Assembly (NCBI RefSeq): GCF_000758945.1
Contig: NZ_JRND01000022.1
Span: 1 to 43,419, forward strand
DNA length: 43,419 nt
Direction of reading: 5' to 3'
DNA from: Lancefieldella parvula_C
GTDB lineage: Bacteria; Actinomycetota; Coriobacteriia; Coriobacteriales; Atopobiaceae
Each line of letters begins with the position of its first letter. The first letter of the stretch is position 1. The translations under genes were made by a program, and so were the position numbers. Under the pieces are notes generated by a model. It was given only the letters and a program-made list of their open reading frames with translations. It ran no database searches and was not told the origin of the DNA. Shown here piece by piece: positions 16,998-27,400 of the stretch.

Positions 16998-17612
16998 GAC
17001 TCTCCTATAGTGTCTAACAGCAGTTTGTTTAATTTTACTTGCAGATTGCTTAGCAGTAACTCTATTTTACGTTTGTTTGTTACGCTCATTTGTTGTATCC
17101 ACAACATTTTGGCGAGAAACCCGATGAACTTGGAAGTAAAAACAACCTAAAGGCAACTTAAAGTCAATCCAAAAAGCAACGTTCGTCGCCACGACGACTC
17201 CGTGGTACAAAACTATGGAGTTAATTTGATTATTTATTCATAGGGATGTCTGTTTATTGTTGATATGTACTTATTCCAGTATCATTTTTTGCAGAAAGTA
17301 CTGACCGAAGAATTATTTTTGGTTGACGCATATACGCCAGCCAATTTTTTTAAAGGAGCATGAAGGAAATGGAAAATAGGATGGCGTGGTGTGAGCGTTT
17401 TTCTCGCCAGGAGTAATGGAGTTAAATCTACGCACTTAGTAGCATTAGTTGTGCGCAATATAGTCAGTTTTCAAAGTCTTTGTCCAAGATTGAGATAAAA
17501 AACTTTATTTGAACACAATATTTCTTAAGAAATTAGGTCAAAAACCGTTAGTATGTTTAATGGAGCTATGTATATCTCCAGGGGTACGTTCGATAGGAAA
17601 GATGGGGTTGAT
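16998..17612. other. Long leader/intergenic region before the 1511-aa surface protein
   Basis: AT-rich divergent region between apbE and the surface-protein gene. It contains two copies of GGCGAGAA/TTCTCGCC (17111 and 17401), a short palindrome TCGTCG-CCA-CGACGA (17183-17197) nested with CCACG/CGTGG (17189-17205), and an 18-codon ORF (17360-17416) behind AAAGGAG. No promoter with both consensus hexamers stands out. Confidence 0.5.
17360..17416 (+). CDS. Possible 18-aa leader ORF
   Basis: The ORF reads MKEMENRMAWCERFSRQE and stops. AAAGGAG overlaps closely with the first ATG and is better spaced for the second Met at 17369. The end of the ORF contains the recurring TTCTCGCC word. It could be a leader peptide of the surface-protein transcript or chance. 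Nothing further supports it. Confidence 0.15.
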   Translation: MKEMENRMAWCERFSRQE

Positions 17613-20600
17613 ATGAGCAACTTTAAGAAGTCGTTTGCAACTATGTTTGCAGCAATAATGATGCTCACCGGTATCATTATTTTGGGTACAAGCACTGTTG
17701 CAAAGGCAGTGACATATCCGTTGACGCAAAACATTGATTTTGGCGCTGACGGACAACTTACTGTTAACCTTAAGCCCACTTCACCCACAACCGTTAAGGA
17801 CAATGAAAACATCTCTACAGGTATCGAGATTGACGCAACCGGCCTCCATAAGCCAATCGACGGTCTTTACCTGGAGATTGAGGTAAACACCAAGCAGTCC
17901 TCTACGGATGTCAACAACACCAACAACATTACTCCTGATACCTACCTTGATAACTTTGCTACTCCAGCAGCAGCTACACAGCCTATTATCAAGCGCGAGG
18001 AGACCATCGTTACCCCTGATGGTAGGACCATTAAGCGCCTGTACCTCAATACTATCGATACCACCGTTAAGCTGGAGCTCCCTTATGTTATGAGTTTTAG
18101 GTACTTGGTTACCCCAGCAGATTTCCAGCTCAAGCCAGTTGTTCGTGTGTACAATGCTGACGGCACCGAGCTTGCTAACATGCCGGATCAGACATACTCC
18201 ATCACCTATGACAAGCCTTGGCTCATGAAGCAGGTTGCAGGTGAGGAGACTAATGATCAGCTCCTGTACGGTGGCATTAACGCCCCAGGTGATTCGTCCG
18301 CTCTTTCCAACGATAAAACTGCAGACGTTATCTTCAGCTTTAGGCTTTTCCAGTATCATCGTGCTTATCGCTCCATCATCATTACTGATACCCTTCCTAC
18401 ATACGTAAACGCAGCAGGTCAGACCGTTACCGCTCACTTTGACCCAGCTAAGAACCCCAACTGGACGCTCAGCCCAGATGGACGTACCGTAACCCTCAAA
18501 TTTGATATTCCTGCAGGAACCACCGTTCTCAATGACTACATCAGAGATAACCTTCCTGGATATTCCCAGCTCAAGCTTTCTTTCCCAGGCGCTCGCTACC
18601 TCGATGGCACTAATCGCGTAATCTTCAACAACACTGCAACACTTCAGGGTATTCCTTACAACCCAAGTGCTGCAGAAGAGACCGTGGGTCAGGTTCCTGG
18701 TAACGAGCACAACTTTGACGACGACTCTAAGCAATTCCGTCTTGCTGGTAATGATTTCAGCGGCAACGGTATGCTCAGCAAGCGCGGTCCCGTTACCATC
18801 CAGTACGACAAGAACGGTCTTGCTGTTAAGAAGCTTGACTACACCATCAAGTTGGTCAACAAGCTGGACGCCCCACTCACCGACATCGAGTTCATCGAGG
18901 ATGTTGCCAACACTGACAACCGCCTCTTCATGACTGCGCTGACCGGCAACCTTATTGCAGTTGGCCAGCGAGTTGGACTCTCCATGGACCAGATTGAGGT
19001 CCGTGGCTACAAGGCAGACGGCAGCTACGACATTATTCCAACTACGAAAAATGGAGCAAACTGGCTTTACCGCGCTGACATGAATTCGGCAAGCAAGCAG
19101 CAGCTGCAGTCCTATCTGGACCAGATCAACCAGGGTACGCTTGATCCATCCAATGCTTCCGCTGTATCTCCTCAGTACAGGAAGATTGGTATTTACTTCA
19201 AGAACGTAACCCTGCAGCCAGCCAGCAACATTGATTTCAACATCCAGATGATGTTCATGAATCCATTTGGCGAGGTTTACAGCGATAGGCCTATTACCAA
19301 CATCATCAAGGTCAACGCCAACAAAGTTAATACTGACGGCACTAAGACCCCAATGAACTTCTCCGCAAATTGGTCTTCTCGCTTTACTCCATTTAGCGAG
19401 AAGGTCTGGCTGTCCAAGTCCTCTTGGTACCAGCGCGTTGGTATGCCAAACGAGCGCTTCAGTGCTCGCTTTGGCTTTGCACTGTCAGAGCTTTCACCTG
19501 CTCGTTATTTGAAGAATCCAACCTTCGTTGATCTTCTCCCTGCAGGCGTTTCTTATGACGCGAACACCTCGGTTTCACCAATTGCTGACTCGCTGCAGCC
19601 TGAGAAGGTTGAGTACATCAGGAACTACAACGAGACCGGTCGCAATGCAATCAAGATTACCCTTCCATCTGGATACGTGTATCAGTATGGAACCATGGGT
19701 TATGAGATTAGGAACCTGGTAATCAACGACGACATCATTCCTTCTAAGGCCGAGAATGACGTTCTGAACAACAATAATGACGTCTACTTCTACGCCACAA
19801 ACTGGACTCACGGCACACCAGATGACTTCTCTGGTATGTATAACGCCAGTAACTTTGTTCGGGATAATCTTGACATCAATATGAATGGTGTCACTGACGA
19901 GACTATTCTGAAGGCAACTGCAAAGGTTCTTGGCAACAACGTTGAGAGTATCCAGTCTGATAAACACATCCGTAGTCTTGAGCCAAATATTGCTGGCGGC
20001 GGTACATTCTACGGTAGGGCATTTACCTCGGCTACTATCATGACTGACTTTGCTGGCGTCACTGATACCAGCGGACTCTTCCAGTATCGTCTGAGCATTC
20101 GTAACTACTACAACACGCCAATGAATAAGATTCTTATGTACGACGTGTTGCCATATGTGGGCGACGGCAGAAACTCTGCTTTCAGCAATACACTTCAGGG
20201 TCCTATTGATCTGAGGATTGGTTCAACTGATGTCAGCTCCCAGTACGAGATTTACTATCGCACCGATGAACACCCAGCTCAGAACGATATCAACGAGATT
20301 AACAGCCCAGAATGGACTAAGACTCCAGCTGACTACACCAAGGTAACGGCAATCAAGATTGTTGGTAAGGATGGCACTATTTTGCCTCCATACACCGTTC
20401 TTTCTGCGGTTCTTACCATGAAGGCACCACTGTATGATCCAAACCTCTCCGAGGCTCTTGCATACAACGACATGAGCGTTATCTACAACAATGAAGCTGC
20501 TATGCGTCGTACCGAGAAGGTCGCAAACCAGCTTGTTGACATCATGGATGTCAAGGTAGAGAAGAAGTGGCTTGACGCTGACGGCAACGCAATTGCTCAG

Positions 20601-22148
20601 CCAGATGCTACCTCCATTACCGTAAAGCTTCTTGCTGACGGCGTTGATACTGGTAAGACGCTTGACCTTACCGCGGCCAACAACTGGACTGCTTCGTTCA
20701 CGCATCTTCGTAAGTACACTGTTGAGACTCACAACGACGGTACCAGCACAAAGACTCCTATCGTCTACACTCTTGAAGAGGTAGGCACAGACGCCAATGG
20801 CATGGTCACTTACAATGGCAAGAAGTACAAGGTGACTGCTACTTCTGGTCAGGCAGATGAGAATTCACCAAACGATTCCGTTGCACTGAGTGTTACCAAC
20901 CAGCTGCAGCAGGAGAAGGTCTCCGTCTCTGGCAAGAAGCTCTGGGACGACTCTAACAACAACGACGGTAAGCGCCCTGCTTCCATTGTTGTCAGGCTTC
21001 TTGCAGATGGTGTTGAGGTTCAGCACAAGACAGTCACTGCTGCAGATAACTGGGAGTACACCTTCTCTGACCTGCCTAAGTTCAATGGCAACACAGAGAT
21101 TACCTACACCGTTTCTGAGGATGCAGTACCTGACTACACCACAAGCATCAATGGCTTTGAGATTACAAACCAGCATGCTCCTGAGGCTTTGAGTATCCCA
21201 GTTAAGAAGGTCTGGGTTGACGACAATAATGCTCAGGGCCTGCGTCCTACTAGTGTTCACGTCAGGCTCTATGCAGACGGCACCCAGGTGGACGAGTTTG
21301 ATCTGAACGCAGGCAACAACTGGTCTCACATCTTCAACGGCCTCCCACGTTACACTGCTGGTCACGAGATTGAGTACACCGTCAAGGAAGACCCAATTGC
21401 TCACTACACTACTTCCTACTCTGGTTCTTCAGCTACTGAGCTTACAGTTACCAACACCATTGAAGGTAAGGTTTCTGTTCCAGTAACAAAGAAGTGGATT
21501 GGTGCACCTGCTGATAGCGTAACTATTCACCTGCTCGCTGATGGTGTCGAGGTTCAGAGCGCTACTCTGACTGCTGCAGACAACTGGCAGCACACGTTCA
21601 GCAACCTTAACCAGTACAACAATGGCGCACTGATCAACTACACCATTACTGAGGATGCAGTTGATGGCTACACCACGCAGATTACTGGCGACGCTACTAA
21701 CTATGTAGTAACCAACACCAACATGAAGACTCGCGATATTCCGGTCACCAAGGTTTGGGAGAACCAGGAAGGCGACTCTGCTGAGATTGTTCTGTATCGT
21801 GATGGTGTCGAGGTTGATAGGGTAACCATCACCAAGGCTGACGACTGGAAGCACACCTTCAGCAACCTTGAGTTCTACGACAAGACTGATGGTCACGAGT
21901 ACGCATACACCATCTCCGAGACTCCTATTTCTGGCTACACAACCCAGATCACAGGTAATCAGGACGACGGTTTCACAGTGACCAACACTGCTCCTGTTGT
22001 TCCTCCAACTACGCCACCTACTACTCCAGAGCCTAAGAAGCCAGGTCTTCCTTATACTGGTGACGCCTCAGGCATTGCTTCAATCGTTGGAGCTGCAGCT
22101 CTGTCTCTGAGTGGTCTTGGTATTGCTCTGAGAAGGAAGAACAGCTAA
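17613..22148 (+). CDS. Cell-wall-anchored surface protein with five Cna_B domains (LPYTG)
   Basis: The 1511-aa exported protein starts with a signal peptide (KK, hydrophobic core 10-28, cleavage after AKA at about 32). Residues ~35-975 form a large adhesin-like region with repeated beta-rich segments resembling surface adhesins; no ligand domain is named with certainty. From ~978 to ~1460 come five tandem Cna_B repeats, each with a KKxW-type Lys strand, LLADGV, a conserved NW plus F/Y pattern, YTxxE and a final TNT/TNQ, consistent with Lys-Asn isopeptide bonds. A Pro/Thr linker follows (PPTTPPTTPEPKKPG), then LPYTG (1479-1483), a hydrophobic segment and RRKNS: a sortase signal. The start at 17613 is chosen because the signal peptide begins there; the frame is open to 17553. 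Confidence 0.93.
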   Translation: MSNFKKSFATMFAAIMMLTGIIILGTSTVAKAVTYPLTQNIDFGADGQLTVNLKPTSPTTVKDNENISTGIEIDATGLHKPIDGLYLEIEVNTKQSSTDVNNTNNITPDTYLDNFATPAAATQPIIKREETIVTPDGRTIKRLYLNTIDTTVKLELPYVMSFRYLVTPADFQLKPVVRVYNADGTELANMPDQTYSITYDKPWLMKQVAGEETNDQLLYGGINAPGDSSALSNDKTADVIFSFRLFQYHRAYRSIIITDTLPTYVNAAGQTVTAHFDPAKNPNWTLSPDGRTVTLKFDIPAGTTVLNDYIRDNLPGYSQLKLSFPGARYLDGTNRVIFNNTATLQGIPYNPSAAEETVGQVPGNEHNFDDDSKQFRLAGNDFSGNGMLSKRGPVTIQYDKNGLAVKKLDYTIKLVNKLDAPLTDIEFIEDVANTDNRLFMTALTGNLIAVGQRVGLSMDQIEVRGYKADGSYDIIPTTKNGANWLYRADMNSASKQQLQSYLDQINQGTLDPSNASAVSPQYRKIGIYFKNVTLQPASNIDFNIQMMFMNPFGEVYSDRPITNIIKVNANKVNTDGTKTPMNFSANWSSRFTPFSEKVWLSKSSWYQRVGMPNERFSARFGFALSELSPARYLKNPTFVDLLPAGVSYDANTSVSPIADSLQPEKVEYIRNYNETGRNAIKITLPSGYVYQYGTMGYEIRNLVINDDIIPSKAENDVLNNNNDVYFYATNWTHGTPDDFSGMYNASNFVRDNLDINMNGVTDETILKATAKVLGNNVESIQSDKHIRSLEPNIAGGGTFYGRAFTSATIMTDFAGVTDTSGLFQYRLSIRNYYNTPMNKILMYDVLPYVGDGRNSAFSNTLQGPIDLRIGSTDVSSQYEIYYRTDEHPAQNDINEINSPEWTKTPADYTKVTAIKIVGKDGTILPPYTVLSAVLTMKAPLYDPNLSEALAYNDMSVIYNNEAAMRRTEKVANQLVDIMDVKVEKKWLDADGNAIAQPDATSITVKLLADGVDTGKTLDLTAANNWTASFTHLRKYTVETHNDGTSTKTPIVYTLEEVGTDANGMVTYNGKKYKVTATSGQADENSPNDSVALSVTNQLQQEKVSVSGKKLWDDSNNNDGKRPASIVVRLLADGVEVQHKTVTAADNWEYTFSDLPKFNGNTEITYTVSEDAVPDYTTSINGFEITNQHAPEALSIPVKKVWVDDNNAQGLRPTSVHVRLYADGTQVDEFDLNAGNNWSHIFNGLPRYTAGHEIEYTVKEDPIAHYTTSYSGSSATELTVTNTIEGKVSVPVTKKWIGAPADSVTIHLLADGVEVQSATLTAADNWQHTFSNLNQYNNGALINYTITEDAVDGYTTQITGDATNYVVTNTNMKTRDIPVTKVWENQEGDSAEIVLYRDGVEVDRVTITKADDWKHTFSNLEFYDKTDGHEYAYTISETPISGYTTQITGNQDDGFTVTNTAPVVPPTTPPTTPEPKKPGLPYTGDASGIASIVGAAALSLSGLGIALRRKNS
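20545..21990 (+). repeat. Five tandem Cna_B repeat modules
   Basis: Modules begin near nt 20545, 20915, 21195, 21470 and 21735. At the DNA level they share phrases such as those encoding LLADGVEVQ, TAADNW and YTTQITG. The first module is longest and most divergent, the last four are about 85-95 residues. Such repeats form a stiff stalk and can change in number by recombination. Confidence 0.8.
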
Positions 22149-22183
22149 TAGCTAGGCTTTTCGAACTCGTTGATAGCTGACTA

Positions 22184-22218
22184 AAAACAGGCTCCTGGTA
22201 AAACCAGGAGCCTGTTTT
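22184..22218. terminator. Strong terminator after the 1511-aa surface protein
   Basis: AAAACAGGCTCCTGG (22184-22198) pairs with CCAGGAGCCTGTTTT (22204-22218), a 15-bp perfect stem with a 5-nt loop. A-run and T-run flanks let it work in both directions; here it ends the plus-strand gene. Confidence 0.92.
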
Positions 22219-22727
22219 GCGTGGCTCGTGGAAGGCCGCCAAATCCGCCAGTCTGTCAAAGCCACCGTATGTGCGGCGCAGAACTATCCCGTCGTATGGC
22301 TATCCTGGTGTTTTGTAAAACTTCTGTATTTACCACAGCGCCAAGTGGTAAAAAATTCGTTTAGTTGGGGGTTACATTTTTCTGCATACGCGTTTGCCCA
22401 GGAAAAACTTTTAACTATGGTAAAAAATGCGTTTAGTTGGGCATCAAATAACGAAATTTCAATTTTCATCCCCAACTAAACGGCTTTTTTACCTTTTTGG
22501 GCACTAAAATCAGTAACCTAAAATTGCGGTATTCACGATTATGAATAAACAGAGTCCATTATGTAGAAATCAAATTGCTCTAACAATTTTGACGACTCTG
22601 CCAACGTCAAGTTATCTTCATCCGCCGAAAAATTAGCGTGTACCAAAGAATTATCCAGCAACACGATATAATTTTAAGGTAGTTTCTGGTTATTTCCTGT
22701 ACTGCAAAACGTGGAGGTAAAAGGTAT
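22219..22727. other. Non-coding region with the second repeat element
   Basis: No supported gene. It holds the repeat element (22347-22493) and, near its right end, TATAAT at 22667-22672, a plausible -10 for the 22728 gene though without a clear -35. Short ORFs on both strands across the element repeat the same peptide words and are not genes. Confidence 0.6.
22347..22493. repeat. 22-nt-box intergenic element, copy 2
   Basis: Boxes at 22347-22368 and 22419-22440 (direct) and 22472-22493 (inverted) repeat the pattern at 13726-13873: box starts are 72 and 53 nt apart here, 73 and 53 there. Between boxes 1 and 2 both copies share CATTTTTCTGCATA. Boxes are nearly identical between copies while the segment between boxes 2 and 3 has diverged, which implies selection or recent movement of the boxes. 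Confidence 0.85.
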
Positions 22728-23504
22728 ATGAGAAGCATTTTTGAGGATCGACAGGTATCAATTAAGTGCGACGATAAATATTCTTATACCGTTACAAAAG
22801 ATGGTCTGGCTTATGTTCCGGGTAATGGAAAGCCAGAGGTCAAGGTTTTGTTTTCAGAGGTCGGTTCAACCTTCATGCTGAATTATTGCAGCTCAAACGG
22901 TCCTTATGAGATTACCTTTAAGGATAACGACGGCCATAATCTCGTTAGCATTGACACAGACCTTAAGCTTCGTGGATTTGGACACAACATCCTAGATACA
23001 AAGACTATCATCCTCGCTTTTGCAGCCAATAAGCTTACTACTGAGTTCCCTAATAACCTTGATACGTTAAACACTAAGCTCGGGTTCAGCCTCAAAGAGA
23101 AAAAGATCACAATCGCAAACGGCGTAATTTCCGGCGCAAAGCATCAGGTCAAGCTTTCTGATATTCGCCGAGTTCAGTGCGTTGCAGGTGGCGCACTCAA
23201 CAATCTCTTTGTCTTCACTAAAGAGAAGGGTGGCTTCTTTGATAGGGCAGATATCGTAGTTCCTGTCAACGAGCTCACAGTTCCTATTCTTGAGGCCGCA
23301 ATGAGAAAAAATACTGGTCACGGTATCGATTTCAGTAGAGGCAATGGATTCGACCAGCCAAACAGCAACTTCATTATTATTCGTTATTTGGACTCTAGCT
23401 TCTTCGAGACCGCCCCTGGCGTCTTCAAAGAGGATTGGCAGAAGGACGCTTACGAGTTTGTTAAGTCCTTTGGCTATGACCTACAAACCATGCTAGGGGA
23501 GTAA
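22728..23504 (+). CDS. Uncharacterised protein, PH-like beta-rich
   Basis: 258 aa, no signal peptide or membrane segment. I do not recognise a named family. It seems to be two related beta-rich halves: residues 1-90 (KCDDKYSYTVTKDGLAYVP) and 110-190 (FSLKEKKITIANGVISG... IRRVQCVAGGALNNLFVFTKEKG), each with the strand pattern of bacterial PH-like or DUF4429-type domains, which is only a guess. The C-terminus has a helix (EDWQKDAYEFVKSFGYDLQTML). GGAGGT precedes the start. It sits alone between terminators, convergent with the EcsC gene. Confidence 0.75.
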   Translation: MRSIFEDRQVSIKCDDKYSYTVTKDGLAYVPGNGKPEVKVLFSEVGSTFMLNYCSSNGPYEITFKDNDGHNLVSIDTDLKLRGFGHNILDTKTIILAFAANKLTTEFPNNLDTLNTKLGFSLKEKKITIANGVISGAKHQVKLSDIRRVQCVAGGALNNLFVFTKEKGGFFDRADIVVPVNELTVPILEAAMRKNTGHGIDFSRGNGFDQPNSNFIIIRYLDSSFFETAPGVFKEDWQKDAYEFVKSFGYDLQTMLGE

Positions 23505-23534
23505 CTCCTGGCGAGAAAAACGTCTTATCCAAGA

Positions 23535-23569
23535 AAAACAGCCGCCCTCAATAAGAAGACGGCTGTTTT
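23535..23569. terminator. Bidirectional terminator between convergent genes
   Basis: AAAACAGCCG (23535-23544) pairs with CGGCTGTTTT (23560-23569), with a 15-nt loop. It separates the 22728-23504 gene from the convergent EcsC gene and has A/T runs suitable for both strands. Confidence 0.85.
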
Positions 23570-23585
23570 ACTGTTAAATCAAATA

Positions 23586-24335
23586 TTAAATCAATTCACT
23601 TTCATCAGTGATATCAATAGAGTCTATATCAGCAATTTCTTCATTAGACAATTCTGAGCCTTCTGGCATTACATTGTTAATAAACATATCAATTGCATTC
23701 TTAGCAATTATTTTAGTGGAAATTACATCAATACTTCCTCCAACAACGCCTCCAATAAGAGGAATTGCTTTTCCGAGATTAATAATTCCCTTTTCGCCAA
23801 ATTTTGTAATTAAACGGTATCCAATACGCTGATTGATAGCAACTAATGCTTTGCCTGGAATTTTTTTAATAGCAGCTTGGAGTGTTTTCTCACCAAACTT
23901 AATTCCAACTTGTTTAACAACATCTTTTAATGCAGATCCCGTTAAGGCAAGATATACCATGGTTTGTACTTGATCCGATTTAATATCATAACCACCTAAT
24001 TTTGCAATTCCGGCAACCATTCTTAATTGGACGTATAGAACACTACCTATATTTGCGGGAATTGCGACAGGCAGTGTAATAAGGCCACCGAGACCAGTAA
24101 GAAAACCTGATGTACCACATTTGAGAACTTGATTTTGCACGAGCATAAGAGCGGCATCTTTAGGTGTGTCGGCTTTACAAGCGTAGTCATTTACCATTTC
24201 TTCTACTGAACGACTTACTTTTGGAATTCCATCTAAAGCTTTCCCATAAATATCTGAAAGAATTTCTCCAGCATCAACTTCAGTTAGTTTTTTAAAGTCA
24301 ATAGGCAAATGAAAATTGTTTTTCTCTTCGGGCAT
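23586..24335 (-). CDS. EcsC family protein
   Basis: 249 aa from the ATG at 24335, which follows AAGGA; the frame is open to 24437 but that stretch covers the next gene's terminator. Features of the EcsC family are a Gly-rich amphipathic region (TSGFLTGLGGLITLPVAIPANIGSVLYVQLRMVAGIA split over about 75-115) and a second Gly-rich segment near the C-terminus (AIPLIGGVVGGSIDV), with an acidic tail. The family is named after a gene of the B. subtilis ecs operon; its biochemical function is not known. Base composition is visibly AT-richer than the flanking surface genes, hinting at separate acquisition. Confidence 0.87.
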   Translation of the reverse strand: MPEEKNNFHLPIDFKKLTEVDAGEILSDIYGKALDGIPKVSRSVEEMVNDYACKADTPKDAALMLVQNQVLKCGTSGFLTGLGGLITLPVAIPANIGSVLYVQLRMVAGIAKLGGYDIKSDQVQTMVYLALTGSALKDVVKQVGIKFGEKTLQAAIKKIPGKALVAINQRIGYRLITKFGEKGIINLGKAIPLIGGVVGGSIDVISTKIIAKNAIDMFINNVMPEGSELSNEEIADIDSIDITDESELI

Positions 24336-24407
24336 AGGAATTCCTTTTTCTAGAAATGAAATAACATCCGATAAGAGATATTTTAATAGATTATTTGAAA
24401 AGTCAAT

Positions 24408-24439
24408 AAAAAATGACCTCGAATAAATCGAGGTCATTT
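24408..24439 (-). terminator. Terminator of the two-gene surface operon
   Basis: AAATGACCTCGA (24411-24422) pairs with TCGAGGTCATTT (24428-24439), a 12-bp stem and 5-nt loop, extended by A's at 24408-24410 that give a U-run on the minus strand. It lies 26 bp after the stop of the 1805-aa gene. Confidence 0.88.
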
Positions 24440-24464
24440 TACGTACTAAGGAATGTTATAGATC

Positions 24465-27400
24465 TTACTTCTGCTTGCGAACCCTTAGTGCAAAGCCGAG
24501 AGCGGTGATGCCAGAAGCAACCATTCCAACAGAAGCAATCACAAGCTCAGCAACATCGCCAGTGTCTGGCAGAACGCGCTTCTTCTTAGTCTTAGAAGGC
24601 TTGTGTGGATCAGGGCTAGGAGTTGGCTCAGGATCTGGTGTTGGCTGAGGCTCAGGCTCTGGATAGTCGTTTGTGAATACCAGAGGAGGCGTGCTTCTGC
24701 ACTCGCACTGATCAATCTCTGTTACGGTTCCATCTTCAGCGGTCTTAGTAATGTGGTAGGTGAAATCAAGCTCACCATCATCATTCTTAAAGACGGTGTA
24801 GGTGAGGGTGTAGACGGACTTGTCGTAAGTAACCCTCTGGTTAGTGCCGGTAACCTCTTTGATGGTGTAAACATAGGTGCCAGGCTGTGTAAAGACTAGC
24901 TCACCGAAGTTATTATCGCCAGAAACATCAACAGAAGTCTCAACGCTATCTGTTGTTGCGTTGTTTGGCATTGGGTAGGAAGGATCGTTGCGGGTGAGCG
25001 TGAACTTGAAGACATCCTGAGTTGTTGCAGTGCGTGGGTTGCCGCCGTTGTCGTCGGGGAGAACTGATGGATAGTCGGTTGGAGCATCTGGTGCGTTACC
25101 AGTAACAACCTTCTGGACAACTGGATAGTCCCTGGCTGGCAGTGGATCAGGATAGACGTTGGTGAATACTGCGCCAACTGCATCGTTATTCTCGCCAAGG
25201 TCAACGGTAGTGACATTTCCATTCTCATCAGCCTTGGTCATAGTGCGCTCGGCCTTCAGGTGGCCTTCTCCATCGTAGGTTACCTTGTAGGTGAGGGTGT
25301 AGACGGACTGGTCATACCTGATGCCCTGGGTGCCCATTTCCTCGTAGATGGTGTAGGTATAGGTTCCTGCTTCGGTGAAGGTGATCTCGCCGAATGAAGC
25401 GGTTCCGTGGAGCAGAATCTTTGTCTGCTTGGTATCGCCGTCGGAGTTCTCAGGCATTGGGTAAGAAGGATCAGTGCGCTTAAGCGTGAAAGTGAAAGTA
25501 TGATCCTCATTCTCGGTTGCAGCTCTTGTGCTACCAAGTGAGGTTGCAGCCATGCCAGGAGTGTCGGTATCTGGTACGATATTGCGAGGATAGCCGCCCT
25601 CAACAATCTTAGTGACAGATGGAGCATGCTTTGCTGGCTCTGGATCCTCGTTGGAGTAGTGGTTGACAAACCTAATACCTGTTTCCCAGCTCTCAGCAAC
25701 GGTAATTTCTTGGGTGGTTCCATCAGGATTAATCTTGGTGTAGAAGCGCTTGAGTTCTAGCTTACCATCCTCATTGCGAGAAACCACATACTTTAGCTTG
25801 TAGTAGGTCTTGTCGTACCTGACATTAGTCTGGGAGCCGGTAAGTTCGCGGACTGTGTAGGTATAGGTACCTTCTTTGGTGAACTTGAATTGGCCGAATG
25901 AGCTGGTACCGTTGAGATAAATAGTTGTTGAAGCGGTATCACCTTCGGTACCCTCGGGCATTGGATAGGAAGAATCATCGCGGGTTAGCGTGAAAGTGAA
26001 GACGTCTGGCTCGTTTACAGGCTCAACATCGTTGAGGAGAGATGCGGGAGAAGGCTCACCAGCTTTAGGTGGTGGGAAATGAGGGATATCACCTGTTATA
26101 TTTTTTTCAATATATTCCTCGTGGTAGAGGTAGTCACTACCCTCTTCTGGGTAGTGGTTGGTGAATACCGCACCATTCTCGTCGTTATTCTCGCCAAGAT
26201 CGATGACAGTAACGGTACCGTCAGGAGCAGTCTTGCTCAGAGCGCGCTTTGCCTGCAGCTGGCCGGAGCCATTGTCGGTGACGGTGTATGTGAGGGTGTA
26301 GACGCTCTTGTCGTAATCGATGTCCTGATTGCCCTCAATCTCTTTGATGGTATAGACGTAGGTACCAGGCTGCTCAAAGGTGATGCTCTTGAACTTAGCG
26401 TCACCAGCAAGAATTCTACGGGTACGCGCGGTGTCTCCTGTGGAGCCCTCAGGCATTGGGGAAGAAGGATCAAGACGCCTAAGCTCAAAGACAAAGACGT
26501 TAGGAGCATCAGCTTCGTCTTCGGAGCCATTCTCCAGGAAGTTATTGATGAGGCCATCAATGAAGCTATCGCTGAGACCGTCATTGCCAGCGCCAGGTGG
26601 GTTTGCAACGTCAGCAGCACCACCATTGAGAAGAGAGTTTAGAAGGGAAACAGGAGATGGGTTGCCAGGGTGAATCTCAACTGGAACATCACCGGTAACT
26701 TCCTTCTTGACGGATGGATTAACGATAACAGGCATTACGCGATACTCGTTGGTGAGGGTCTGAGTTTCAGCGTATTGCTCGGCAGTGAAGATGTGGGTTC
26801 TCTCCGCGTAATAGTAGTTGAGAGGGGTTTCGGTAATGGTATAAGAGACGGTGTCTGTTGCTGTATTGTCAACATATTTGCGAAGACCCCTGTAGACAAT
26901 AGTGTAGGTATTGTCACCGTTATCAGTAACGGTAGGAGTTACCACACTGGTATCAAGGTTCTTATCGTTGGTGAGCTCCAGGTTGTTAGCGCCAAAATCG
27001 GCAGGAGTTGGACGCTTACCAGCTGCATTGTTGTTGTCTTTCCAAATCTTCTTGATGGTGATATCAATGCCTGCAAAGCTTAGCGCATGAGTTGAAAGGC
27101 TACGAGTGGAGTGGTTGCCAGCAATGTCGTAGTCAAGAACGCTGCTGAACACGCTGCGCTTACTGGTGTAGGAAGCGTCAACGTTGTCGGCAACCTTATA
27201 GGTGACGTCAACAAAGCCGCCGCTGTTTGCAGCAAGAGCGCGTGTAGAAGTAAAGAGCACCATGTCGGCCTCAGCCGGATCATTAACTACGGTGTAGTCA
27301 CCAGGCTGCGGAGCATGGTTGGCATCGTAGGTAACACCAGGATTCAGCTTAATGTACTTGTGGGAGAAGTTCGAAGAAGAGTTGACGCTCTCAAGTGCCA

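Noticed and set aside
24336..24437. Longer start for the EcsC gene at 24437
   Set aside because: It would cover the terminator of the neighbouring operon and lacks a ribosome site; the ATG at 24335 has AAGGA.
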